Positions 1 to 13,900 of a stretch of DNA of 64,000 bases are shown piece by piece. Source of the DNA: Hoplostethus atlanticus (Eukaryota > Chordata > Actinopteri > Trachichthyiformes > Trachichthyidae); NCBI GenBank assembly GCA_034670405.1, contig JAXDDX010000003.1:6264001-6328000 (forward strand), written 5' to 3'. A model generated the notes under the pieces. The model was not told where the DNA came from. It saw only the letters and a program-made list of their open reading frames with translations, and ran no database searches. Both the position numbers and the translations under genes were made by a program. Every line of letters begins with the position of its first letter. Positions within the stretch are counted from its first letter, which is position 1.

Positions 1-3000
1 TACAATAAAATCAGTGAAATTCAGTATGAAATAGTGGAACCATTATGAAATTAATATACGAGGGAGATATGTGAAAATGAAGACACGAGTATATGAATTT
101 ACAGCAATGTACATGGTGTGCACATATACAAGTCTACAGATGGCCATATATAGACGCATTAAAAAACTATACACCTCAAATACATGATTTACAGTGTTAA
201 TTGTACTATCTTACAATACATACAGTACTAGACATTTACAGTATGTGCAGCTTACTTCATTGACATAGATGTTTAGTTTTTACGTTTTCACCAATTACGT
301 TTTTAATTTGGGGCTTGGTATAATGTGATCTTGTGCCGATCGCGGAGCTCATACTTGAATATCCTCACATCCTGTAAACAGAGATCTCTCTCCGGCCGCC
401 CGGTGAGGAAGCAGGGGACAGGGCTCAAGTCATTAGGATGCTCCATTCTTCAGCTCTCATTGACCTTGAGCATAATGTTGCTTCCCAGCAGACTAATGTT
501 GCCATTATGAACACACTGTCCGGCCAACCATCTGCCTGCTGCACACGACGACTCACTCCCCCTCTTGTAGAAACAGTTCCCGATGCTCACTTCATAATCA
601 TTACCACCAAAAAGCCCAGCCAATTCAAATAAACATCAGCTCTCAAAACTACACTCCTTGCCTTTATTAAAAGCTTTGTGCTTCGTTAGGCTGTGTAAAT
701 TGAGATAGACTGTCTTGAAAAACGCCTAGCAGAAAATAATGCTAAGAATCCATCATAATTTAATAATTGGATATCAAGAGGGAAACATTTCTGTGTAATA
801 GTAAATAGTGAGTTAGAAAATGGATTTTCTCTTTACCCTTGAAATATGAGAACCATACCCTGGGCAATGTAACAATCACAGTATGACCTCTGAGAAGGCC
901 TTGTAAGTCTTACTAGACTGAAAGAAGCTGATCCCCACTGTACCCTGTAGGCAGGGTCCATATCAGTCCTCTAGCTCACAATAAGCTCTTATCATAGAAA
1001 AACAGAAGTCTCCAACAAAATCCTTTAGGGATGAATTGATATCTCTAAAAACATTATTACACTTACATATTATGATTACAGCACAATTCCGATTTCGCAG
1101 TGCTAATCACACTCAACAAAATGGTGCTTGCAGTGGTATTGTTGGTGCCGGAGAATTAAATCGTCTTATTAGTTTTGTTACTTAATGAGTCTTGTTGTTA
1201 CTTAAAGAGACTACGGTAGAAAATAAAAGTTTTTACACTAAGTTGGACCAGGCTATTGTCAACACACTCTGTTTTTTTTCCCATCCCACTTTTCTGCTGT
1301 AGATTAGTGACAACTGGAGGAGCCGTGGCAAAACGATGCATGAAAAACCCCTCGGCGCAAATAGTGGTCTTCCCTTTGGATTAACAGCACAATGTTTTAT
1401 GTAGAAATAACAGTAATTCCACTTGTTTTCACTGTCCGAGCATGTAAATTGCCTTGTGTAATCCACTGGGCGATTTGCTGAGGAAATAAAAGGATGAAGG
1501 GATTTCAAAGATAGAGTGGGATTGCAAAAGCAAATTTCGTATGTTCCATCGTTTAACTTATGCTGAAGACAAGTGATGAAGAAATGTTCCCTCTCTGGAT
1601 CATGTTTTTAATTACAGATCCTGATAGGTATTAGTGAAACTGTGACATAAACCATACGCTGTTTCTTTCAAACATAGATCCAATAGCATACATTTACACA
1701 TGACGATAATTAATCACACTAAGCCAACGGGAAAAAATCGATCCAACGGAGGCTTTGATGCTATTTCTTTCATTTATTAATATCGTGTCATCCTTCATAT
1801 TGCCTGCAATGCAGGACAGGCATATTTTGGAAGCGTTTACTTGTAATCATTGCTCTGCACCCAAAGATGAAGTGCAAAGAGCAGACAGAAGAAGATGAAA
1901 TTCAAACTTTTTCAATATCCTTTCTTTCATTTTCTAAAGTTTGAGTGTGGAGTCTGTTATCATCGCCCCTTAGAAGCCTGAGGTTGCATTGTTTGTGTAA
2001 ATGGTTTTGCCTTTGATTGACAGCTCATTCTTATAGAGAATTGGAAAGAATAATACCTACATGTTTACTACACTGGTACCTTGGAAAAAAGAGTCAATGT
2101 GGCAAAAATCTCATGATCATTCTGAGTTGCATTGCAGGCAGACTCAGGAAAGTCTGCACGGATTCAAGTCAAATCAATACCCACAGATACATTTGCTAAA
2201 TGTATCTCTCACTCTTACCTTCATATATATTTAAACAGTGTATTTGCTCTTAAACCAGATAAAGGTAGAGCCTTCTATAGCACTTCTGAATTATAGCAGC
2301 AACATTCACGCCTCATCTATATCGCTGCTGAATCGGAGGGCTGTGGGAAATTATCTTGAGATGTGTTTTGCCTAATCATATTTGATGAGATTAAACAGAT
2401 CACTCACACTTCCACTTGTGACAGGGACGAGTGGAAGTTAGGAGGAGTCAAATGATCTGGAACAAAGAACATGAGCTTGTGCATTCCCCTGGATGCATCA
2501 CCATGCCATTAGTCTAGATGAATGTGTCTAGTCAGATACAACTCCCTTGTTTGCTGCATGAGGGCTTTCCACGATGTGAGGCTACAGCTTTGCTGTGCGA
2601 ATCAGGCCACATGCAGGCCGTGGATTGATGAGGGAAACAGGACTACCCAGTGTATTTTAAACCCATTCATCCACACTGACTCGCTTACTCCATGGTATAT
2701 CCTTACATAGCCTGCCCTGGGATTGTCTTGATTTATTCTATATTGTATTTTTAGATCTAATTAAAACAAACTTACCGCATTGTTTGGCTGATTTTGAATC
2801 GCAGAGGCCCAGGAGAGTACAGAAAGAGAAGCCTTGTCTTGGCTAGTCCTCTCGGGAAAAACAGAGTACCTGTGGCATAAGGTATGCAAAAAATAGTGTG
2901 CCATCTGTTTGGATTTGAGCACTTGAGCTTCTTCCAAGTAACTCACTAGAGACTTAATTAAAGTTGGAATATTAGTGACTGGAAGACTGATGTTCCTCCG

Positions 3001-5846
3001 ATAAAATGACAGCTATAGGAAATCTTAGAACGAAGAAATGAAATGAAACCGCTGCACTTTATTACCATGATTTACAGACACAAGCACGCCTGATCTTCTT
3101 TCTAACAAAATAAATGATTGTTTTAAGTGAGTAATCATTAGCACACTGAAGAATTGTGCTCGGCAGAGAATCAAACTCCAGGCACTTAACGAAGGACAAC
3201 TATAAATCTATAGATATTTGTGTATTAAAGTACTTTCCAAAGATGTATTATCCTTCAGGGTTGGTCAAGGGGGTGACGTAGCACATTGTAGGCACATAGC
3301 AAAGAGCTTCTCTTGATTTATAAGGTTGTAGTTGCTATAAAACGCATACTAAAAGAGAGGAAGGACAATTGGGACTGAGCGAGTGTGAATACTTCCAGAG
3401 CAGCGTGCCAGTTGTCTTTATGATGCCAGTCAGTGTGGTGGTGAGCCTCAGGGATTACTCCAGACAGACAGCTCAGTAAGACAACTGATTAAATAGTGGT
3501 GAGAAGAGAGAAAATGTTTAATTCAGCTATATTTAGTATTCATGCAATGGACGGCCATACAAGAGTTCACCTTGAGGGGTCATCAGGAGAGAAGGTCTAG
3601 AATCCCAAAGAGCTGCCAGGCCAAGTTTTCACATGCCACTTAGAAACACAACTGATTGTGTTTTTAATTGCTTTGATTATCTAGTTTACTTTGCAGAATT
3701 GGAAATGGTAATGCAACACACAGTGAATTATCAGACTGATATGCTGTGAAACGCCGTTCTCTTTCGGGTCTCGTGACATTGTGATATGTTTACCAGCTAA
3801 GTCAATGCGGTACTTCAAGCAGTGGATACGAATTACTACGTTCTTCACACATATGGCTTTACTTCATGGATGCACTGCACTCGGCTCAATATGCTTGTGT
3901 GCATGTTTTATCGCAATATAGCATGTCTTACAATTGATCAAGTGAAATATTGTGCCTATCATTGGCTGCGTTGGGCGGTTGTACTTTATCCTAATCATAA
4001 TCAACCACTTATGCCAGCACATTTATTATATTTTGGTAGAATTAATGCTCCAACCTCACTTCTGGAGGGGTAGACAGACATAGCATGATTAATGCTTTTC
4101 CAGACCATTAAAATAGAGAGTCTACAATCTGACTGGTGGCATCTTTTACTATTATTTTCAACAAGTAAGTATAACAGAGCATCATTTGCCAAATGTCAAA
4201 GTTACAAACAAAACCCCTTTCTGCTAATGTCCATATACAGAACACATGAACTCAAAGCCATTTTACTGTATGGCCTTTTCAGGACTATGAACATGTCTAT
4301 GCAAACTTAGCCCATGCAAAAGTTTTGAAAACTCTCCATCATAATACCCTGAAAACCTTCTGTACAATGTTTGCTGCTTCAGGAAATTCAAAACAATACT
4401 ATTTATAATAGCTTAGGTCTCTGAATGAGTGCCAGCTATAGAGACATGATTAAATCCCTGTATTGAAATACCTTACCATGACGTTCTAAACTAATTCAAT
4501 TATATGCATCATCGGTTCAATAGACCTACAGAATTGGGTTATTGTCTGAAATAAAAAAGAAAAATACCAGTAAATCATGTGTGAATGAAGTTTAATGTAA
4601 AAATGATTTTTGAAAAGAAGTTGCCAAAATGGGCTTCAAGAACAAGGGATAGCAGACCATTGCTGCAGTTGCCAAGCTACTTCCTCTGCATCAGCTAGAG
4701 ATCCTGTTTACTACACATCTTCAAAAGGTATTCCTTATTGTAATAGTGGGGGGGCATGGAGTAGGGCCAAGTAGAGCAAACAACAGAAAAGGTTCAAAAA
4801 CAGCACGGTGGAAACTTTTTGAAGCATGACCTACAGTACTCAGACTGCTTCTATATTTAACACCATTCAGTTGCCCTAATTCTAACAAAGGCTTATGTAT
4901 TATACGTCTCTGTATAGGCAGAAATATTCCAAAAATGTATGTTGGCCTGTGGTGCTGTACAGGCCTTCTCATCACATATAGGCCACATGTTTTGATTGAT
5001 AGCTTTTGGCGTATAAATACATGGATGGTCACTATGGATGACGATGAGCTTCATGATGATAATTGGGAGATTCCACAAAAGCTGTTGCAAGACGAACTAT
5101 CCACCAACCAGCAGGTAGAGAGATTTCATTCACAGGAACAGCAAAGTTTCAGAAGTTAAAGTACTTCTTTTTCAGCCCCCTTGCACGATTCAACCCCTGA
5201 ATGTCACCCCAGTAAAGCAGCTAGTTCAGAGAGAGCAAGGAATGGCCTCTGTTAAAATCCTAACCACTCAGGTATGGTCCACTTCCCCACGTTCATCCGA
5301 TGTAAAAACTAGTAATGTGTCACTGAGCGAGGAAATGCTGTAAGGCAGGTGGCGGGAACTCAACGCCACCACCACCACAACCTTCGCCGCCTGCACCACC
5401 TTGTCTCTGCGGTTTTGTGATAATGATGGAGGCCCATGATCAGCGGAGACAGAAAACACCCCAGAGATTTCTGGGTGCTCGGAGCAGGACCTTGATCTGC
5501 TGAGCCATCTCTTTGAAATGGAGCTTGAACTCACATAGTGCCCAGGCAAGATAATCATCATAAGTGGCTGCTATCTCGGCGGTGCCTTATTAGTTGGCGA
5601 AACCAATGTCGCTATATGTCGTCATAGTTGTAGTGAGGTGTGACCAGGGGGTGATTTGTTGAAGTTTTAACAAGGTGGTTGAGGCTCAGGTAAATTGTTA
5701 TTTTCCCTCAATTTGCCCCTCAAATATGGAGTTGAGAAAGTGGATGTTGCTTTATATGACTATCAGTGCATGCATCTCTAGTAGTGAAAGAAAGTGACAG
5801 AGAATAGAAAGGACCAGGGTCAAGGGTCAGATAACTAAGATCAGTC

Positions 5847-6270
5847 TAGTCTAAAGTAGATCCAGGAAGGCTGAAGCAGATCCTGTAAGTCTAAAGCAGA
5901 ATCTCAAAGTCTAAAGCAGATCCTGGAAGTCTAAAGCAGACCCTGGAAGTCTAAAGCAGTCTGAAGCAGATCCTGGAAGTCTAAAGCAGATCCTGGAAGT
6001 CTAAAGCAGATCCTAGAAGTCTAAAGCAGTCTGAAGCAGATCCAGGAAGTATAAAGCAGATCCTAGAAGTCTAAAGCAATCTGAAGCAGATCCTGGAAGT
6101 GTAAAGCAGTCTGAAGCAGATCCTAGAAGTCTAAAGCAGTCTGAAGCAGATCCTTGAAGTCTAAAGCAGTCTAAAGCAGATCCTTGAAGTCTAAAGCAGA
6201 TCCTGGACATCTGAAGGAGATCCTGGAAGTCTAAAGCATATCCTGGAGGTCTGAAGCAGATCCTGAAAGA
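5847..6270. repeat. Minisatellite, 20-bp unit with interspersed 10-bp partial units
   Basis: About 420 bp built from a 20-bp unit close to gcagatcctggaagtctaaa. A 10-bp partial unit (gcagtctgaa) recurs between full units, so parts of the array have a 30-bp higher-order period. Units differ by single substitutions. The 30-bp period is divisible by three, so the minus strand stays open for about 65 codons as a 10-residue repeat; I treat this as a by-product and not as a gene. Confidence 0.93.
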
Positions 6271-7341
6271 CTCGCTAGACCAGATAATGTTGATGCTGAT
6301 GAGGCCAGGTCATCAACACTGCTCCAGCCCCCGTGGTCTGGCTGCTGTACTGTAGATGGTCTTCCGACAGAGGGAGTAGGTGGCTTTGACTCCACTTAGA
6401 AATTCATAGCCATAGCTCATGGCACAAATTCATCATAGCTTTAGTTAGAATGACAGTCACTCTTAGCAATGTCAGGATCATGTGCTGGAACGTCTCAAGT
6501 GCTGCTCTTCAGTTCAGTTACCCAAGAACAAAGCAAGAGGACACAGGAATACTTGAACTCTTGTCACGTCCACAGTGTGCAACAGAGAGCACAGAGGCCC
6601 TCAAAAGTTTTCCAGTAAGCCACAACTCAAATATTTCTCTACATATTTCTTCTGAATTAGCAATTGAGCCTGTCCCAGTAAATCCTGAGGACCTTTATGT
6701 CTACGGTTGTATAGTAATGACTGTGCAGAGGTAGGTCATTCAGCAGATAGAGTGAAAGAGAATATCAAACGTAAGAAGGGTGAAAGTTAACCGTGTGAGG
6801 AATAAAACCGATTCAAGGTCTGGAATAAAAGCAATTCTGACTTTATTGAAAGAGTTTGTGCAAGTTTCCTGGTGTGAGGTTTAAAAGTTTATACTCCAGA
6901 TATCACAGCTACATGAAATAGTATGAACCAGTCCACTTAAATGTAGGTGATGTGTAAATGTAAACAATGGACCATTATAAATGATTTATATCAACTTGTT
7001 CATTTGATGACATTCAAGTCATCACACCTGATAATACTAACTCTACGCCTTTAACACAATAGATACTCAGCAACATTACAGGCAGAAATACTGATGTAAT
7101 GCCAGAAGACTGAAGAAGGAATTTGGTGACTTTAAGCTAGCTTGAGCTCTATTGTATTTTTTCACACCAGTGTTATATATCAATGTTAACCGAATGATTT
7201 GCCTATTTTTGTTCATCAAAGTTTTGCTTTATCAACATTTCAAAATACTAAATAGAATCTTCTAAAATGGCATGATAGGCTTGTGAAATCAAATCAAGTG
7301 TACAAAACAGTGTTGTAATTCCCAATTTTGATGATATAATG

Positions 7342-7355
7342 CTGCCATCTGGTGG
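7342..7355 (-). promoter_or_regulatory. CTCF-like motif
   Basis: The minus strand reads CCACCAGATGGCAG, a full match to the common vertebrate CTCF core (CCACNAGRKGGCRS). It lies in the gene-poor flank about 1 kb beyond the rwdd2b 3' end. A single motif match in 64 kb is weak evidence, and similar strings occur inside fish repeats. Looser relatives lie near 13137, 22704 and 51364. Confidence 0.3.
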
Positions 7356-8153
7356 ACAACTTAGACACAGATATTTTTTGCAAGTACGCTAATTGCAATG
7401 CCTCTGACTACTGTATGTTAGTTTTATCTCAAATTTTGCATCTCTGTAATTTTCTTTGAGTCATCTAATGTTATGGTGACCAGACATCCCAGGACAGTCG
7501 TCGTTTATGATTAGGCGCCCCAGTGCCATGATAAACCTTTAGGACTACTAGATTCTGGTGTTCATCCGTCTTAAAAATTACACTCATTTTAAGAATCTCT
7601 GGACTCTTATATGCTTCCCCAGGGTTCAATAATTTTCCATGACATTTTTAAAGCATTAGAAGTCAAATAGTGTAGGGCTACAGTCTCATAGTCTTATAAC
7701 TTTCAATTTGTATTAGGGTCTGTCTGCTATATTGGTGTGTAGCACCAATATATACCAATACTCATACGTGGGGTGCATTTCACTCATAAATACCAATAAA
7801 ATAGCGTAAATAATAACATATTTCTAAGATGATCGATCGTATTTATACTTAACCTTGGAAGAAAAAAAAATCCATACAAAAATTCAATACATGGATGTGT
7901 TTCAGAATTCCAATTTGGTCTTGGGTGGGCTGTACGATTAAGATTGATGTAAGAGTTTTAATTGTCAGTCTCTTATTCAGAATTAATCCTTATAGAAAAT
8001 CCTGTATTAGTTTGGTGCTAATTTACTGTGGTGCCAGTTCAGATATTAAAAAAAACACCTGAGGCAAGGAGATGGCAACTCAAACTGGGGACGCAGTGTC
8101 CTTGAGAATGTTCTCTAAGGGGAAGCTTGTTAATGCTACTTTTGAAAAACAGG

Positions 8154-8159
8154 TTTATT
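8154..8159 (-). terminator. rwdd2b: rwdd2b poly(A) signal
   Basis: AATAAA on the minus strand, about 260 bases past the rwdd2b stop codon, with no better signal closer. This implies a 3' UTR of about 280 bases. Confidence 0.6.
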
Positions 8160-8419
8160 ACATATGTATGTAAAAGACATGTATGGGATGCCTGTTTCCT
8201 GTGTCCTCTATCCCACTGACAACATACATAAAAAAGGCCCATCAGGGGCTTGTGATGATACATCTGTGTGGTGCATGCATACTCACACACTGTATGCTTA
8301 CAAAATGTAGAATGGTACAAAATGCATTTCCATGGTACCATAAATTTCTCTATTTTCAGAAACTATTTCCATAACGAGGCACCGGGCAAATACCTGCAAA
8401 TCATAATTCTTTAGGTCTA

Positions 8420-10142
<1,723 letters not shown>

Positions 10143-10974
10143 CTTGATAAGGTTGAGGCAAACCGAAGCGTTGAACTTTACTTGTATCAATAAAAAGGTA
10201 ACAGTACCAAATTCACAAGTAGTTTCTTTTTTTCAGGTTACCAGCTCTCCCGTCTAGTCAAAATCGGTGCTGCAAAGTTTGACAATCGTCAAGTATAGAA
10301 ATATTAATGAAAACAAATATATTTACATTATATATTTGAAAGAGCTGAATTGTTCTTCCCAACGAAGTAGTTTTTTTCCAACACTGAAAACAGGCTAATA
10401 ACGTTGCTCTTCTCTAGCTAATCTCGCTTCCAAATTGTTTCTACCCGGACGGTTTTCGACGACACACACAGGAAATAAACGTACCTACCCGGATGCATGA
10501 TACGCCGAACATCAGAAGCAGCAGCACCACCGCATTTTATTCCCTGTTGTCAGCATATGTCATCGGTTGGTTTTCTTGTTATATCATGGAGGGATTTGTA
10601 TGCGTTTTGTAATTTTTTCTGTACTTTTCTTTCTTTACGGTTTTCGTTTTACAGCTAACTAAATATGCCTGCATTAGACATTTCGACCATAAAGAGAAAC
10701 AGAAACTGCAAACTGAGGATTTAGGTTCCACTTCTGAGGGGTAAGTTGACTGGAGCATGATGATGGTTAGCTTTCACAGAGCTTGATTGATCTTCGTGAT
10801 CTTGCTTAGTTTAAATGAGAATTTGACAGCTAGCGTTTGCTACCTTAGTTATATGTTTAGCAACAGGTAACCTGCGTGCTTCGGCACCGATGGTATAAAC
10901 TGTATGTTAGCTAAGCTAGCTCAGGTGACTGTCGTGGCTGATTTCTATACATCTCAAATTTTGTTTAGGTGAAA
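10143..10974. promoter_or_regulatory. Head-to-head rwdd2b/usp16 promoter region and usp16 5' UTR intron
   Basis: Only 832 bases separate the two start codons, and the genes diverge. A strong donor GTAAGT at 10741 and acceptor AG at 10967-10968 place a short intron in the usp16 5' UTR, so a non-coding usp16 exon ends at 10740. That leaves a few hundred bases for transcription start on both sides. The string ctacccgga occurs twice (near 10441 and 10485). No TATA box at a convincing position was seen, as is usual for two-way housekeeping promoters. Confidence 0.65.
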
Positions 10975-13900
10975 ATGGGGAAGAAAAGGGGGAAGGACAA
11001 GAGCGCCAGGGAGGATGATGACATTGACCAGACAGGTAAAGACCCCATCTTCATGTGTAGATGACAGGCTGTAGTAGGCCTATGTGAACTGGTCTCATTG
11101 TGTCTTTTATCATTGTAGGTCCCTCTTGCAGCCATATTAAGAAGGGGATAGATCATAGTTTCCTTAAGAAATGTGCTGGGAATTCTAATTGGACAATTTG
11201 CCAGGACTGTAAAGATGATCATACCAGCACAACCTCGCCACAGGACTCTGATGAGGAAAAAGAAACGCCAACAATATGGATGTGCTTGAAATGTGGACAT
11301 AGAGTGAGCTTATTTAACCAAATTATTATAATATTTGACAATGTTCATATGAAGTGTCATAATTTGCTAAATGACGAATGTCATGTTTTCTATAAGGGGT
11401 GTGGACGAAACTCTGAGAACCAACATGCTATCAAACATTATGAAACTCCTCGGTCAGATCCACATTCCCTGGTGGTCAGCATGGACAACTGGAGTGTGTG
11501 GTAAGAGGCATTGTTGAGTGTTGTGCAACCATATAGGTATCTATTGTATTTGAAATCGGGAGGCTTTTTTCCCTTATTCTATGTGTTATGAATTATTATG
11601 ATCCCCACAGGTGCTACATATGTGATGAAGATGTCCAGTACAGCAAAACCGGACATTTGGCTCAGTTGGTGACCAACATAAAAAAACAAACATTATCAGA
11701 GCCTAGAACGAGAACACCAGAGACAAGTAGGTCCCACAGCAATGTTTGGCATCATTGTGTAATAGTTTTGTCTCGCAAAATGTCTTGTTGGAATTACACT
11801 TCTCCACAAGCACAATCCTTAAATCAACAGTTAAATCTATCCCTGTTTTGTCTGATTTTTTTTTTTTTTGTAGGGGTCAAGGCAGAGGACAGTGTGGTGG
11901 AAGAAGAGGAGAAGACTACGACTATAAAAACAGAGGAAAACGAGGACGAAGAAAACAAGGAACATCAAAAGAAAAACACCAAAAAAGAGAGTGTTGGGAA
12001 ATCACAAAAGCCTGGCACAACGGAAAGCAGTAGAGGGGTTTCAGTTAAGGGACTGAGTAATCTGGGAAACACATGCTTCTTTAATGCAGTCATTCAGGTA
12101 AGAATGTACCTCGTAGGATGCCAGTCTCAGGTTAGTTTTTCCTTACTTTTCATAACATAACTAACATTGTCTTTTCCAGAACCTCTCTCAAACGCAGCTC
12201 TTGAGGCAGACTCTCAGTAACGTGACAGAAGAGAAGACTAGCCTTAATGTCACACCTGTTGCCTCCTCTGATCTGGTGTGTTTCCATCATTCTTTTTATT
12301 TTCTTCACTGTGTAGATGTGTAGATATTTATTGGCTATTGGTATACACTGATTTGTACTTAAAGAGTTGTTTTTATTGTAATTGCAGGATCCTATGGTAG
12401 TCCAGCTAGATGAGCCTGGATCCCTGACTTTGGCTATGTGTCAACTACTCAATGAGATCCAGGAATCCAAGAAGGGTGTAGTCACACCTCGGGAGTTGTT
12501 CACACAAGTTTGTAAGAAGTGAGTGCAACTGCAAATTTTGATGGAATTCTGCCCAAAATGTACCTAGTAGAACTGTTGCGTTAAGCGTTGTTTATTGTCT
12601 CCCCTGGCATCTCTAGGGCTGCCAGGTTCAAAGGATTTCAGCAGCAAGATAGCCAAGAGCTCCTGCGCTACCTCCTGGATGGGATGCGAGCTGAGGAGAT
12701 CAAAGTATGCACCCACTCTCTGAAACAAATCTGTCTCTAACATTTTTACACATTGCATTACACTGTAGACATTCCTACCCAAAGCAACTTACAGTAAAGG
12801 CAGCAGTAGAATAAACTTAAATTCCTCAGTGGCAGACATCATAAGCAACCAAAAGTAAGACGATACATGTGCTATGTATAATCATAAGAAAATAAGTTTT
12901 ACAGACAGTAATTGACATTGCACTAAAACTACAGCCTTCAACCAGACTGACATGAAGCCAAAGAGTGTAAAAATCTAGAGAGCAGTCCCTGTCTACACAG
13001 TAAAGCCCATGTGGTCTCACAAGGACGCCATTAGAGGCAGAAGTAGAAAGCGGCATCTATAGTTTACTCACAGTACTACACTGCTTATTCTTCATTTACC
13101 ATTTATTTGTGTCTGGAGCGCTGAGGCTGATTGTTACTGCCACTTAGTGGTAACAGCGATGGGTTTTATTTTATTTTATTGTTTATTTAACAGGGACAAT
13201 GCACAATACATTTATTGTACCAGATATAGCTAAAAGCTAATTTTCATCTGTAGTCCCTGGGCAGAGGCCACTAATGATGCGCAGGTTACAGAAGTAAAAG
13301 ATTTAAAAAATCAGTTGTAGTGAGTCTAAACCTTACATTTTGTGAAGACACAGTAAAACACATTATAAAACACTAAGAAACCAAACCAAAAATAACAACC
13401 ACCTAAAAACAAACAACAGAGGAACAATACTAAATTCCCACTCTGGATCACACAATCAGCAATCCCAACACCATTAAAAACAGACAGTTCATTCGTACAA
13501 GAAACCAACCAAACACTCAGTTCCAATGCTGGCCAAATTCAGCGTCTCTTTGCTCAATGATCACAGACCTGATTGTCCTTCAACCATGTTTTCACACTAA
13601 ATTTAAAATGTTTAAAAGTACTGCACTCTCTGATACTAATTGGTAAAGAATTCCTTGCTTAACTGAATGCCTTAACTGAGAAGCACTTTTGCCCAAATGC
13701 TGTATACCGAAATTTTACATTGCAATCCCCTCTAGAGGAAGCTCTTGTTAACCTTGAGCCAGCTCTACATGTTGTTACAAACTGTTTAAGAGGTTGTGGT
13801 GCTAGATTGTTTATGATTACATGTTTAAATATCAGACTGACAATTTCCCCAATAAACACAGTATTTCTCATGATTGTAACCTACATCACAATTTGATTGT

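Larger units (their letters stand above)
1..8150. other. Gene-poor interval upstream of rwdd2b 3' end
   Basis: I find no exon that can be tied to a known family in this stretch. Short reading frames on both strands show no recognisable domain and no chain of splice sites. It holds the minisatellite at 5847-6270, a CTCF-like motif at 7342-7355, a repeat-like 'gtgaccagacatcccaggac' segment near 7476, and a relatively GC-rich open stretch at 303-635 (see findings). In human the gene beyond RWDD2B is LTN1, but no LTN1-like RING or HEAT sequence was seen here. Confidence 0.6.

Noticed and set aside
5268-5561. 97-codon minus-strand frame with a Val run
   Set aside because: A CCA/CAC triplet run on the plus strand creates the Val repeat; no splice sites or homology evident.
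6013-6210. 65-codon repeat protein on the minus strand of the minisatellite
   Set aside because: Open only because the repeat period is a multiple of three; no start context or conservation evidence.
5847-6270. CRISPR-like array
   Set aside because: Units are contiguous 20-bp repeats with no unique spacers, and the DNA is from an animal genome.
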